64,000 nucleotides of DNA from Brevirhabdus pacifica (lineage in GTDB: Bacteria > Pseudomonadota > Alphaproteobacteria > Rhodobacterales > Rhodobacteraceae), in assembly GCF_002797755.1 (NCBI RefSeq), contig NZ_PGFI01000011.1, positions 682,001 through 746,000 on the forward strand, in the 5' to 3' direction. Each line of letters begins with the position of its first letter. Positions within the stretch are counted from its first letter, which is position 1. Below are positions 1 through 8,481 of this stretch, one piece after another. The position numbers and the translations under genes were made by a program. Below the pieces are notes generated by a model, which was not told the DNA's origin, searched no databases, and worked only from the letters and a program-made list of their open reading frames with translations.

Positions 1-277
1 CGAAACGACTGGCCGTCTGATCAAATCGAACCGCGTCAGGACGGTTCCCTTGCAGGCGCATAGTCGCCTGCCTATCCTTTTGCATCATAGAAAGCTTGAC
101 TGATAGGGCGGCTATGCCATCGTATTACAAGCACTACCAAAAATAGTTTTCACTAATTTGATTTTATAAATGGTCAAGCAAGGAATTTTTCATATATGAT
201 GGGATCATATGGAGATTGCTCTTGTTTAGAGCAAGGCGCTTGAGCGCAGAACTCCTTGCCTGAAAGATAGGTGCAAC
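1..277. other. non-coding stretch upstream of mucR
   Basis: I see no credible gene here. The stretch becomes AT-rich after about position 120. It carries a GCAAGGAAT word at 178-186 and two perfect inverted repeats just before mucR, described separately. It probably holds the mucR promoter, but I cannot place a convincing -35/-10 pair. Confidence 0.5.
194..234 (+). promoter_or_regulatory. two inverted repeats upstream of mucR, candidate operators
   Basis: ATATGAT at 194-200 is the exact inverse of ATCATAT at 204-210, with a GGG centre. TTGCTCT at 216-222 is the exact inverse of AGAGCAA at 228-234, with a 5-base centre. Both lie within 85 bases of the mucR start. Ros/MucR proteins are known to repress their own genes through AT-rich upstream sites, so autoregulation is a reasonable inference. 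The second repeat could also fold as a short hairpin in the mRNA leader. Confidence 0.45.
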
Positions 278-757
278 ATGACTGATACTGACCAGGCGGG
301 CGAAATCATGGCCCGCATCGTTTCCGCATATGCGGCCCGGCCCGATGTTGGTCCGGACGAGATCGTGGCCCTCGTGGCGCGGTTGAAACAGGAACTTGGC
401 ACCGGCACCGCCGGGCTTGCCGCCCCGATCGGGCAGGCGCCGCTTGCGGGACCGCCGATCGCAACCGCCGAACCCGCCCTGCCGATCGACCAGGCCGTCA
501 CCGAAGAGAAGGTGTTCTGCCTGTGCTGCGGCAAGGGGTTCAAGATGCTCAAGCGGCACCTGGGTGCCGAGCATGGCCTGACCGAGGCCGAGTATCGCCG
601 GCTTTACGGTCTGCCCGAGGACATGCCGCTGGTGGCCCCCAGCTACAGCGCCCGCAAGGCCGACTATGCCAAGCAGGCGGGACTGGGCAAGTACAGCCGC
701 GATCAGGCCGGACATCCGACCGACCCGCGCGCCGTGCAGAACGAAAGCATCTCCTGA
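278..757 (+). CDS. mucR: Ros/MucR family zinc-finger transcriptional regulator
   Basis: 159 residues, close to the usual length of MucR/Ros proteins. The N-terminal 75 residues are variable. The C-terminal half has the family zinc finger: CLCCGKGFKMLKRHL, then a His in the following GAEHGL, then LTEAEYRRLYGL and MPLVAPSYSARK. In this family the Cys2His2 finger binds AT-rich DNA and controls exopolysaccharide, motility and cell-cycle genes. Its place at the head of a flagellar cluster suggests it may act on flagellar genes here, but that is inference. Two palindromes lie directly upstream. The gene is followed by motB on the same strand. Confidence 0.9.
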   Translation: MTDTDQAGEIMARIVSAYAARPDVGPDEIVALVARLKQELGTGTAGLAAPIGQAPLAGPPIATAEPALPIDQAVTEEKVFCLCCGKGFKMLKRHLGAEHGLTEAEYRRLYGLPEDMPLVAPSYSARKADYAKQAGLGKYSRDQAGHPTDPRAVQNESIS

Positions 758-849
758 GCTTTCCCCAACCTGGCCCGGTCCGGACCATTCGCGCTGCCTG
801 ACCCGCCTTGCGGGATGCGCGCGGAATCCGGCCAAAGCGGAGATCGGCA

Positions 850-1860
850 ATGCCACCGAGCGGACAGAACGAGATCATCATCAAGAAGGTGGTCGACGAC
901 GACGGCCACCACGATTCCCATGCCGGCAGTGGCTGGAAGGTGGCTTACGCCGACTTCATGACGGCGATGATGGCCTTCTTCCTGCTGCTGTGGATCCTGT
1001 CGGTCGCCGACGAGGAGAAGCTGCGCGGGCTTGCCGATTACTTCAGCCCCAGCCTTAGCAACACGGGCGGGCGCAGCAGCGGCCTGCTTTACGGCAAGGC
1101 CGTCGATGGCGAGGGCGACAAGAACGGCGCCACCGAGGATAGCAAGACCCCGCCCGCGCCGACCTTCGGGCGCACCAATCCGCTGGCGGTGTTCGACAGC
1201 CGCATGCGTGACGATATCGAGAAGGCCGCCGAGGCGTTCGAGGCGCAGCCCGCCCGCCGCGCCGGCCTGAGCCCGGACAACCAGGCGCCGGACGACACGC
1301 GCGACAACACGGCCGAGAGCGAGGCCGATGCCGAATTGCGGCGCGCCGCCGCCGAGAAGGCCGCCGCCATGGCCGCCGAGGAGCGCGACGCCGCCTTCGA
1401 GGCGCTGAAACAGCGGGTCGGCGCCGCCATCGCCCAACGGCCCGAGCTTGCGCCCTTTACCAACAACGTGATGCTGGACCAGACCCCTGAAGGACTGCGG
1501 GTGCAGATCGTCGATCAGGAGGGGCGTCCGATGTTCCCCTCGGGCAGCGCCCGGATCGAGCATGCGACCCGTGACCTGATCCGCATTGTCGGCGACGCAA
1601 TCTCCGGCCTGCCGAACCCTATCGTGATCTCGGGCCATGCCGACGCCGTGCCCTTCAGCGGGCAGGGGGGCTATGGCAACTGGGAGCTGTCGGCCGACCG
1701 CGCCAATGCCACCCGCAGGGTATTGCTCGAGTCCGGGGTGACGGCGGATCGCATCACGCGAATCTCGGGCCTGGCGGACACCGAGCCGCTGGATCCCGAG
1801 CATCCGACGGCCCCTGTGAACCGTCGAATCAGCATTCTTCTGAAGAATATCCCCGAGTAA
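850..1860 (+). CDS. motB: flagellar motor stator protein MotB
   Basis: 336 residues. The start at 850 is preferred because GGAG lies a suitable distance upstream and the protein then begins with a typical short cytoplasmic tail; an in-frame upstream ATG at 808 lacks this. A single membrane segment near residues 30-55 contains YADFMTAMMAFFLLLW, whose Asp is the proton-binding residue of MotB. A charged, Ala-rich linker follows (residues 100-210), then an OmpA-like peptidoglycan-binding domain with NWELSADRAN and RITRISGLADTEP. MotB pairs with MotA to form the proton-driven stator. No motA occurs in this window. An intrinsic terminator follows directly. Confidence 0.93.
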   Translation: MPPSGQNEIIIKKVVDDDGHHDSHAGSGWKVAYADFMTAMMAFFLLLWILSVADEEKLRGLADYFSPSLSNTGGRSSGLLYGKAVDGEGDKNGATEDSKTPPAPTFGRTNPLAVFDSRMRDDIEKAAEAFEAQPARRAGLSPDNQAPDDTRDNTAESEADAELRRAAAEKAAAMAAEERDAAFEALKQRVGAAIAQRPELAPFTNNVMLDQTPEGLRVQIVDQEGRPMFPSGSARIEHATRDLIRIVGDAISGLPNPIVISGHADAVPFSGQGGYGNWELSADRANATRRVLLESGVTADRITRISGLADTEPLDPEHPTAPVNRRISILLKNIPE

Positions 1861-1880
1861 CAGTGGCTTAGCCTGTTTCT

Positions 1881-1913
1881 GGCCCCGAATCCACGCGACT
1901 CGGGGCCCTTTTT
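1881..1913 (+). terminator. intrinsic terminator after motB
   Basis: GGCCCCGA at 1881-1888 pairs perfectly with TCGGGGCC at 1900-1907 and is followed by CTTTTT. It lies 20 bases after the motB stop. Confidence 0.85.
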
Positions 1914-2313
1914 GCCCCGTTTGGCAGGGGAGGGAGCGGGTCCGGCTGCGCCGCGAATCTGGGCATTTCGGCCTTGAAAAGGCCCCTGCGCAATTCGCAT
2001 TCCTCGTCAACAGCGACTCCGTTAAATTTTTTCTGCGCGGGCCCCAAACCCCGGGAGGGCGCAGTTGTGGCCAACTTGTCCACAGTCGCGCCGCGCCACC
2101 GGCGTGAGCCGCATGGTGCAAATGTGGCAAGGGATTCAGCGCAATCCCGCTTGTTGGGCCAAGTTTTGTCCACAGGAGTGACAATTGTGCCTTGGGGACG
2201 CAATGACACATCATCTGGCGGATCGGCGGGGGGTGACCACACTATTTAGGCTTTGTGGAATCAAAACGACCCATTACGGTGATGGATAAGCAAGGATAAT
2301 AGGGGACCAACCC
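1914..2313. other. 400-base gap before the unknown gene at 2314
   Basis: No credible gene is visible; the open frames here are short and unlike known proteins. The last 90 bases become AT-rich and contain GCAAGGATAAT (from 2290), a match to the word repeated in other flagellar promoter gaps. The promoter of the next gene is probably there. Confidence 0.45.
2290..2297 (+). promoter_or_regulatory. GCAAGKAW word upstream of gene 2314
   Basis: GCAAGGAT sits 17 bases before the start codon. It matches the word found in most flagellar intergenic gaps of this window. Confidence 0.4.
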
Positions 2314-3090
2314 ATGGAAGTTGCGACCGACACTGTTCTCCAGTCGATCTGGCAAGGTGCCATCCAGTTGGGTAACGGACCAGTAACTGCCCGTAAGGCA
2401 AGAATACTCGAAGCTCTCGTGCCGGTGCCGACACTCTGTCTGCAGGCCCGGCGCGGTCATGCCCACCCGGCCGTCCTTTCGGACGGGGCCGAGGTGATGC
2501 CCGAACTTCCCCTTGGCGATGTCATCGCCGAGGAGTTGGGTCTCGACGTGCCCCATGGCACGCTGATCGTGATCGGCCAGGACGATCCCTATGCCGCCTG
2601 GAGCGACGGGGAAGGCCTGTCCTACCACGTGGGCGAGTTGGTCGCCGAGGTTCTGCTGGACGTCATCCGGCAGGGGGTTTTCCCTCTGCGGCGCGAAAAT
2701 GATGCCCTTTATTTCATGGCCTGTTCCTTCCACCGGTTGGCCGGCGCGGCCGGCTTCCAGCACCTTGGCCTGGTGCCTGCGGCGTTCCGGACCGGGCTGG
2801 CGGCGACGCTGGGGGCTTACTGGACCGGCGTGCGCAGCAGTCGCCACGACATGAGCGGCATGTTTCTAGAGCCGAACTTCCTGGAAAGCGAGCGGCTGAA
2901 GACATTCCTGCGCTCGGTCGACGCCGGTTTCTCGGCGCCCGACGTGCGCCGTGCGCCCGCAGGGCTGATGCTGTTCGCCCATCGCTGCCGCAGCTACGAG
3001 GCCTGGCTGAAAGAGGTGGAGCTGCGGGTCTCGCAATCGCTCGCCTCGCTCCAGACCGGGTCCGATATGCACCTGATGCGCGCCAGTTAA
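2314..3090 (+). CDS. protein of unknown function in flagellar cluster
   Basis: 258 residues; I do not recognise the family. No signal peptide or membrane segment is visible and the protein looks cytoplasmic. It is mixed alpha/beta, with a hydrophobic stretch near residues 85-95 (GTLIVIGQDD) and a Leu-rich helical region around residues 105-160. It stands alone behind its own AT-rich upstream gap and precedes fliK on the same strand, so a role in flagellar assembly or its control is plausible from context only. Base composition matches the neighbours, and the frame is intact to a TAA stop. Confidence 0.75.
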   Translation: MEVATDTVLQSIWQGAIQLGNGPVTARKARILEALVPVPTLCLQARRGHAHPAVLSDGAEVMPELPLGDVIAEELGLDVPHGTLIVIGQDDPYAAWSDGEGLSYHVGELVAEVLLDVIRQGVFPLRRENDALYFMACSFHRLAGAAGFQHLGLVPAAFRTGLAATLGAYWTGVRSSRHDMSGMFLEPNFLESERLKTFLRSVDAGFSAPDVRRAPAGLMLFAHRCRSYEAWLKEVELRVSQSLASLQTGSDMHLMRAS

Positions 3091-3161
3091 TCCTTGCCTC
3101 CGCAAAGAATACTTTCAATTTTGTCCAAACTGTGCTTATTTCGTATGAATTGAGCAAGTAA
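3090..3161. promoter_or_regulatory. AT-rich fliK promoter region with two GCAAGKAW words
   Basis: GCAAGGAT reads on the minus strand at 3090-3097 and GCAAGTAA on the plus strand at 3154-3161. The region between is markedly AT-rich against the GC-rich genes. It also has TGCTTAT at 3133-3139, which recurs upstream of the gene at 9357. Confidence 0.4.
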
Positions 3162-3221
3162 TTGGAAGGTTTCGATGCAGGATCGTGGGGGTAACCGCAC
3201 CACAGTTGCGGAGAGGGCTAA

Positions 3222-4787
3222 ATGATCGGGGTCGGCGTCGGGGCAGCGACGCAAGTCAGCGAACGGCCCGCACCGGCCAGTGCCGGCCACGGCCGGGATG
3301 AAGGCGCCAAGGGCAAGGGCTTTGCCGACCTTCTGGCCGCCGAAGCCGGTCGGCCCCGGAGCGAGGGCCCCGCGACTAAGGCGGGGACGGAGACGCCCGA
3401 GACAATCACCGACACCACGACCGAGGGCGGCGGCACCGAGACGGCCGACCCCACGCTCGACACCGCCGGCAATCCCGTCCCGACCGATGAGCAGCCCGTT
3501 GACGCGGCTGTCTCGACCCTTATGGAGGATATTCGCACCGTGTTGGAGGGGTTCGCCCCCGCCGCGACCGGTGCCGCGCCCCAGGCCAACGTACAAGGGG
3601 CTGGTGGGCTTCAGGCGGGCGCTCGCGCCCCCGGCGTTGCGGCCCTTTCCGCGGGGCACGCCATAGCCAATCTGCTGACCCGGTTCGACGCCCAGCACGG
3701 CACCGACCTTGCGGGCGCCGCGCGGCAGCTTCTGGCACAGGGCCCCGGCGGTCCCGCAACCACCGGCCTTTCGGGCCCCGAGGTTCAGGTGAACGCCGCA
3801 CTGGCCGCGATGCTGGGTGACGCCCGGGGCGGCCCGGCCAGCATGCTGCCCGCAGCACTGCGCGCGATAATCGCCACACCGGCCCAAGTGCCCGTGGCAG
3901 CGCCTCCGGCCGTCCAGCTACCGGGCCAGCGGATCGGACTGCGCACCGCTGACCCGGCCCCGGCCGCATCTGTCGCCGGCCCGACAGCCGCCCCGGCCGG
4001 GCAGGGGGCGACACCTGCCGCCGGCCCCGGAGTGCTGCCGGAAGAGGCGGTTTCGCCCCTTCGCCAAGCCGCGCAGGAAGGTGGGCGCGCCCAGGCTCAG
4101 GCCCAGGCAAACGCACAGAACGGGGCGCAGAATTCAAACCAGAACGCGCACGCCGCCCAGCCGGGCAACGCGAACCAAGGCCCGAACCCCGCGGCGGCCC
4201 CCGTGGCGAACCCTTCGCTCGGCCTGACGCTGGCGCAGGCGCTGGAGCAGACCTTCGGCCCGGCCTCCGGCCAGGCCGGGATGGAACGCATCGCCGCCCC
4301 CGCAGAGGCCCGCGGCCCGGTGGCCGCCCATGCCGACACGCCGGCGCAAGCCGCCGCCTCGGGCTTTGCGCGCAACCTGATCGGCCAGATCCGCAAGTCC
4401 AGCTTCGCCGAGGGGCGCACCCGCATCGAACTGGCGCCGCGCGGACTGGGCGACATCGAGATCGACATGCAGAGCACCGACAACGGCCGCATGCGCATCG
4501 TTCTGCGGGCCGAGAATCCGCTGGTGCTGCAAGCCCTGCGGGACGACCGGCAGATGCTGATGAACATGCTGGACGACAGCGGCCTGTCGCTTGACGGGGC
4601 GGGCCTGGATTTTGAGACCTTCAGCCAGGACGGTCGCGGCGACGGATCGGACAGTGAGGCGGATGCCGTGACCGGCACCGACGCCACCGGCCCGGCAGAC
4701 GAGGCGATCGCCGCGCGCGACGCTTCCACGACGGACGCGGACACAGGGACGGGCGACACGTCCGGCCGCCTGGACATCACCACCTGA
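3222..4787 (+). CDS. fliK: flagellar hook-length control protein FliK
   Basis: 521 residues. The long middle (about residues 10-390) is low-complexity and rich in Ala, Gly, Pro and Gln, as in FliK molecular rulers. The C-terminal Flg_hook domain (about residues 385-465) has RTRIELAPRGLGDIEIDMQS and RMRIVLRAENPLVLQALRDD. FliK is secreted during hook growth and switches the export gate (FlhB) from rod/hook to filament substrates. An acidic, Asp/Thr-rich tail follows the domain. flgD lies 16 bases downstream, so the two are probably co-transcribed. The family call rests on the C-terminal domain and the neighbours. Confidence 0.88.
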   Translation: MIGVGVGAATQVSERPAPASAGHGRDEGAKGKGFADLLAAEAGRPRSEGPATKAGTETPETITDTTTEGGGTETADPTLDTAGNPVPTDEQPVDAAVSTLMEDIRTVLEGFAPAATGAAPQANVQGAGGLQAGARAPGVAALSAGHAIANLLTRFDAQHGTDLAGAARQLLAQGPGGPATTGLSGPEVQVNAALAAMLGDARGGPASMLPAALRAIIATPAQVPVAAPPAVQLPGQRIGLRTADPAPAASVAGPTAAPAGQGATPAAGPGVLPEEAVSPLRQAAQEGGRAQAQAQANAQNGAQNSNQNAHAAQPGNANQGPNPAAAPVANPSLGLTLAQALEQTFGPASGQAGMERIAAPAEARGPVAAHADTPAQAAASGFARNLIGQIRKSSFAEGRTRIELAPRGLGDIEIDMQSTDNGRMRIVLRAENPLVLQALRDDRQMLMNMLDDSGLSLDGAGLDFETFSQDGRGDGSDSEADAVTGTDATGPADEAIAARDASTTDADTGTGDTSGRLDITT

Positions 4788-4803
4788 GGAGGCGGAGAGC
4801 GAC

Positions 4804-5481
4804 ATGAGCATAGACAGCACGACGGCCAGCGCGGCCAGCGGCACGGCCACCTCCAACTCGGCGGCGAAGGGTGCGATGACCAAGCTCAGCGGGGATTTCG
4901 ACAGCTTTCTCAAGTTGCTGACGGCCCAGGTCTCGAACCAGGACCCGCTTGAGCCGATGGACAGCACCACGTTCGTCACCCAGCTTGCCCAGCTTTCGCA
5001 GGTGGAGCAGTCGGTGATGGCCAACACCAACCTCGAGCAGATCGCGGCCAAGCTCGCCTCGGCGGCGGACCTGTCGGGGATCCAGCTGATCGGTCGCGAC
5101 GTGACCCTGCCAGCCGACCGGATCGAACGGATCGGCGGCGAGGGCCTTTACGATTACGAGCTTGAGGAAAGCGCCCACAGCGTCCGGGCCGAGATCCTGG
5201 ATGCCAACGGCGATGTGCTGCGCACGGTCTCGGGCCTGCCGACCGAGGCCGGCGCCCGGCACCGCTTCCGCTGGGACGGGTTGGACGCCAATGGCGCGAC
5301 GGTTGAAGATGGCGCCTATGGCATTCGCCTCGTCGCCCAGGACAGCCAGAAAGGGTCGATCGGCTACTCCGGCTACGCCACCACAAGGGTCGAGCGGGTC
5401 AGCCTTGAAGGGGCGCAGCCGATGCTGGTGCTGCGCAACGGGACCGAGGCGTCGTCGGGCAGCGTCCTGTCGGTCCAGTAA
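4804..5481 (+). CDS. flgD: flagellar hook assembly (capping) protein FlgD
   Basis: 225 residues, the usual FlgD length. The conserved N-terminal part has FDSFLKLLTAQVSNQDPLEP and MDSTTFVTQLAQLSQVEQSV (about residues 30-75). The C-terminal part (about 90-205) has the Ig/tudor-like hook-cap fold, with FRWDGLDANGATVEDGAYGI. FlgD caps the growing hook and is discarded when the hook is complete. It pairs functionally with fliK upstream. A strong bidirectional terminator follows 27 bases after the stop. Confidence 0.95.
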   Translation: MSIDSTTASAASGTATSNSAAKGAMTKLSGDFDSFLKLLTAQVSNQDPLEPMDSTTFVTQLAQLSQVEQSVMANTNLEQIAAKLASAADLSGIQLIGRDVTLPADRIERIGGEGLYDYELEESAHSVRAEILDANGDVLRTVSGLPTEAGARHRFRWDGLDANGATVEDGAYGIRLVAQDSQKGSIGYSGYATTRVERVSLEGAQPMLVLRNGTEASSGSVLSVQ

Positions 5482-5504
5482 CCGGGCACACAGCCCCGCC
5501 ACGA

Positions 5505-5535
5505 AAAAAGGCGTCCCCCGGGGGACGCCTTTTTC
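5505..5535. terminator. bidirectional intrinsic terminator between flgD and the fliL-like gene
   Basis: A perfect palindrome at 5509-5530 (AGGCGTCCCCC and its inverse) is flanked by an A-run on the left and a T-run on the right. It can therefore end transcription of both convergent units, flgD from the left and the flgF-flgG-flgA-flgH-fliL-like run from the right. Confidence 0.9.
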
Positions 5536-5559
5536 TTTTCGTGCCCAGAGGCGCGTGCG

Positions 5560-6117
5560 TCAGATGAGCGGCACGTCGCCCTGATAGAATTCCAGGAACC
5601 GCACTTCCTTGATGCCCTCGAACTTGCTGTCGAGGGAGGACAGGATGCGCTGGGACAGGCGCTCTTGCACCGCTGCCGGATCGGTCAGCTGGCTGGAGCG
5701 CGCGGCCTCGTGCATGGAGGCCAGGATCGAGTCGCGCAGGCGGGCGGCGTTCTCGGCCTTGCGCCAGGTCTTGGCCTGGGTGGCATCGGCCAGGGTGACG
5801 CCGAAATCGGCGACGATGTAGGTCACGCTACGCGAGCGATAGACCGGGACCGTGATGCGGCCCAGTTTGACCAGGCCGTCATCCTCGGGGATGGCCTCCT
5901 CATGGGTGGTCTCGGCCTCGGCCACGATCGCCCGGGCGATCTGGTCCTCGGGCAGGCCGTCAGCGCCGTCGCGCATGCCCGATGACCCGCCATCGGCGAG
6001 TTGGGCCGCGTCGGCGTCAGGCGACATCACGACGCCAAGGCCGTAGCCCCCGGCGGCGCAAATGGCAGTAAGGGCGAATACTAGAATCGAAAGTCTTTTC
6101 ATACCGACAGAACTCAC
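5560..6117 (-). CDS. FliL-like flagellar protein
   Basis: 185 residues from a GTG start at 6117, which has AGGA 8 bases upstream; an in-frame ATG at 6102 lacks a ribosome site. One N-terminal membrane anchor (RLSILVFALTAICAAGGYGL) is followed by an Asp-rich linker and a C-terminal domain (about residues 80-185). The size and plan resemble FliL, which sits at the stator-basal body junction, but similarity is weak and a clear fliL exists at 25558. It is the last gene of the leftward flgF-flgG-flgA-flgH run, 48 bases after flgH. It may be a second FliL or a separate basal-body protein. Confidence 0.6.
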   Translation of the reverse strand: MSSVGMKRLSILVFALTAICAAGGYGLGVVMSPDADAAQLADGGSSGMRDGADGLPEDQIARAIVAEAETTHEEAIPEDDGLVKLGRITVPVYRSRSVTYIVADFGVTLADATQAKTWRKAENAARLRDSILASMHEAARSSQLTDPAAVQERLSQRILSSLDSKFEGIKEVRFLEFYQGDVPLI

Positions 6118-6165
6118 AGGTTTGGTCCTGCCGGTATGACGCGCTATCGAGGCGGAAGTTTTGTT

Positions 6166-6969
6166 CTAGTAGGGCAATATGATGTCCATGACATCTTCGC
6201 CGTAACCCCGCGTCTGGGCACGGGAAAGTTGCCCGCGCCCACCATAGGCGATGCGGGCCTCGGCCATCTTGTCATAGGAAATTGTGTTGTTCATCTGGAC
6301 ATCTTCGGGCCGGATGATGCCCGCCACGCGCAATTCGCGCAGCTCCTGGTTGACCTTGACCTCTTGGCGGCCGGCGACAACAAGGTTTCCGTTGGGCAGC
6401 TTTTTGACGACCAGTGCCGCAATTCGCAGATTGATGGTCTCGTTGCGGTTGATCGAGCCGGAGCCGCTGGCCTGGGTCGAGGAACTCAGATCGACCAGAT
6501 CGCCCTGGGGCAGGTCGTCGGGGCCGACACCGGGCAGGATCTTGTCGATCTGGGTCCCGTAGCCGAAGAGCTTGGGGAAGGCGAGGGTGCTGCCGCCGCC
6601 GCGCGACCGCTCGGTCGCGTTGCGCAGCTTGGCGCCGTCGTTGATCGCCACGTCGATGGTCAGGATGTCGCCCACCTTCGAGGCGCGCTGATCCCCGAAG
6701 AACCCGCCCGATCCGCGTTCCCACAGCGACGCCGCCTCGGCCCGGTACTTGACGCGGGTGGGTTCGGGGGGCGGCATGGGGACCCGGACCGACGCCGCCT
6801 CGGGCATCGTCTCGGGGCTCATCTCCATGCCCGAGATCTGCGGGTCGCGGTCGAAGGGGTTGCCTGTGCCGCACGCGGCCAGCCCCGCCAGAAGGGTCGT
6901 GGCCAGCAGCAGCCGGCCCCGGCGGAAGGGGGCGCGACGGGCTGCGGGGATTATCTGGGCGGATCTCAC
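6166..6969 (-). CDS. flgH: flagellar L-ring lipoprotein FlgH
   Basis: 267 residues. The N-terminus is a lipoprotein signal ending in the lipobox LAGLAAC (Cys near residue 33), consistent with outer-membrane anchoring. The mature part has the FlgH hallmarks SLWERGSGGFFGDQRASKVG and GDILTIDVAIND, ending with RAQTRGYGEDVMDIILPY. FlgH forms the L-ring bushing around the rod. The start codon overlaps the flgA stop by 4 bases, so the genes are translationally coupled. Confidence 0.96.
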   Translation of the reverse strand: MRSAQIIPAARRAPFRRGRLLLATTLLAGLAACGTGNPFDRDPQISGMEMSPETMPEAASVRVPMPPPEPTRVKYRAEAASLWERGSGGFFGDQRASKVGDILTIDVAINDGAKLRNATERSRGGGSTLAFPKLFGYGTQIDKILPGVGPDDLPQGDLVDLSSSTQASGSGSINRNETINLRIAALVVKKLPNGNLVVAGRQEVKVNQELRELRVAGIIRPEDVQMNNTISYDKMAEARIAYGGRGQLSRAQTRGYGEDVMDIILPY

Positions 6970-7685
6970 TGGCTTACCTCCACGATGCCCTTGCCGGTCG
7001 CCGTGCCGACAAGGGAGGTGTTGCTTACTAGGTTGACGATCTTGACGTCCTCGCCGAGGGCGGCGCCGGCCAGGGCCCGGCCGGGTGCCGCAAGGGACAG
7101 GTTGCCGTCGGAATAGCGGATCGTGATCTGGTCGCCGCGGTCGATGACCTGGGGCGGTTGGATCGACTGGGCCACGATAGGGCGGCCTTGGGTCAGGACC
7201 CGGCGCACCTGCATACCGACCAGCTTGGTGGTTTCGGTGAGGGCAAAGGCGCTGAGCCGGCCGTGGGGAAGGGCGACGGTGGCAAGATCAGCCTCGGTCA
7301 CGATCTCGCCCGGCAGCATGCGCCGGTTGGGAACGGGAACGTCGACCGTCAACAGGGCCAGGCCCGACACCCGCTGGACCTGGCCGGCGGGGGTGACGGC
7401 ATTGGCCACGAACCGCCCTGTCGCCGTGTCCATCCAGAAGGCCGAGAGCATGACCGCGCGCTCGACCGCGCCGGGGGCGAGGGTGACCTCGACCGTGCCG
7501 TTCTCGGGCAGGGTGGGGCCAAGGGTGTCCCGGGCGCGCTCCTCGATCAGGACGGAAAGCGCCTCGGTCGCGGCGCGCGCAGGGGCCGGCGGCAGCAGGG
7601 CCGCCGCGGCGACCAGCGCCAGGGCCAGCAACAGGCGGCCGTGCCCGAGGCTGCGACCGGGGAGGGGCGCGCGGGACATCATCAC
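6966..7685 (-). CDS. flgA: flagellar P-ring assembly chaperone FlgA
   Basis: 239 residues with a Sec signal peptide: an Arg-containing start, then LLLALALVAAAALL, and a cleavage region near PARAATEA. The C-terminal SAF-type domain (about 115-239) has VPNRRMLPGEIVTEADL and GDQITIRYSDGNLSL. FlgA helps FlgI assemble the P-ring in the periplasm. It overlaps flgG and flgH by 4 bases each. flgI itself is in a separate rightward unit at 15504. Confidence 0.93.
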   Translation of the reverse strand: MMMSRAPLPGRSLGHGRLLLALALVAAAALLPPAPARAATEALSVLIEERARDTLGPTLPENGTVEVTLAPGAVERAVMLSAFWMDTATGRFVANAVTPAGQVQRVSGLALLTVDVPVPNRRMLPGEIVTEADLATVALPHGRLSAFALTETTKLVGMQVRRVLTQGRPIVAQSIQPPQVIDRGDQITIRYSDGNLSLAAPGRALAGAALGEDVKIVNLVSNTSLVGTATGKGIVEVSQ

Positions 7686-8467
7686 TTGATCTGGTTGGTG
7701 GTTGTCATCATCTGGTCGGCGGTCTCGATGGCCTTCGAGTTCATCTCGTAGGCGCGCTGGGCCGCGATCAGATCGGTGATCTGCTGGATGATGTTGACGT
7801 TCGACGCCTCGAGGTAGCCCTGTCGGATCACGCCGACGCCCGGATCACCCGGATTGGCCGCCAGCGGATCGCCCGAGGCGGTGGTGGCCGCCAGAAGGTT
7901 GTTGCCCAGCGGCTTCAGCCCGCCCTCGTTCACGAAGGTCGTCAGGGCAAGCTGGCCCAGCTCGACCGGCGCGGGGTCATTCTCGACATAGGCCATGACG
8001 GTCCCGGTCTCGGAAATCTCCACGTTGACGGTGTTGGCGGGGACCACGATGCCCGGGTCCAGCTCATAGCCCTGAAGGGTGACAAGTTGGCCTTCCGCGC
8101 TCAGCTGGAAGCTGCCGTCGCGGGTGAAGGCGCGGCTGCCGTCGGGCAGGGCCACGGTGAAATACCCCTCACCCTGGATCGCCATGTCGAGCTGGTTTTC
8201 GGTAGCCTGAAGCCCGCCTTGGGTGTTCAGCCGCACCGTGCCCGAGGTCTGCACCCCGAGGCCCAGGTCGATGCCGGTGGGGCGGGCGGTACCGTTTTCC
8301 GAGGTCAGCGCGCCCTCGCGCTCGACCGACTGGTAGATCAGGTCCTGGAACGCGGCCCGGCTGGATTTGAACCCGGTCGTGTTGGCGTTGGCGATGTTGT
8401 TCGAGATCACGTCCACGTTGGTCTGCTGGGCCAGCATGCCCGTCGCGGCGATTCCAAGTGCTTTCAT
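7682..8467 (-). CDS. flgG: flagellar distal rod protein FlgG
   Basis: 261 residues, the standard FlgG length. The N-terminus MKALGIAATGMLAQQTNVDV with ISNNIANANTTGFKSSRAAF is the axial-protein signature. The C-terminus has YLEASNVNIIQQITDLIAAQ and RAYEMNSKAIETADQMM. FlgG polymerises into the distal rod. It lies between flgF (14 bases upstream) and flgA (4-base overlap). Confidence 0.97.
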   Translation of the reverse strand: MKALGIAATGMLAQQTNVDVISNNIANANTTGFKSSRAAFQDLIYQSVEREGALTSENGTARPTGIDLGLGVQTSGTVRLNTQGGLQATENQLDMAIQGEGYFTVALPDGSRAFTRDGSFQLSAEGQLVTLQGYELDPGIVVPANTVNVEISETGTVMAYVENDPAPVELGQLALTTFVNEGGLKPLGNNLLAATTASGDPLAANPGDPGVGVIRQGYLEASNVNIIQQITDLIAAQRAYEMNSKAIETADQMMTTTNQIK

Positions 8468-8481
8468 GGTCGCGTTCCTCC

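Noticed and set aside
703-2214. 503-residue open frame antisense to motB
   Set aside because: Covers the terminator and motB with low-complexity composition; motB is clearly real.
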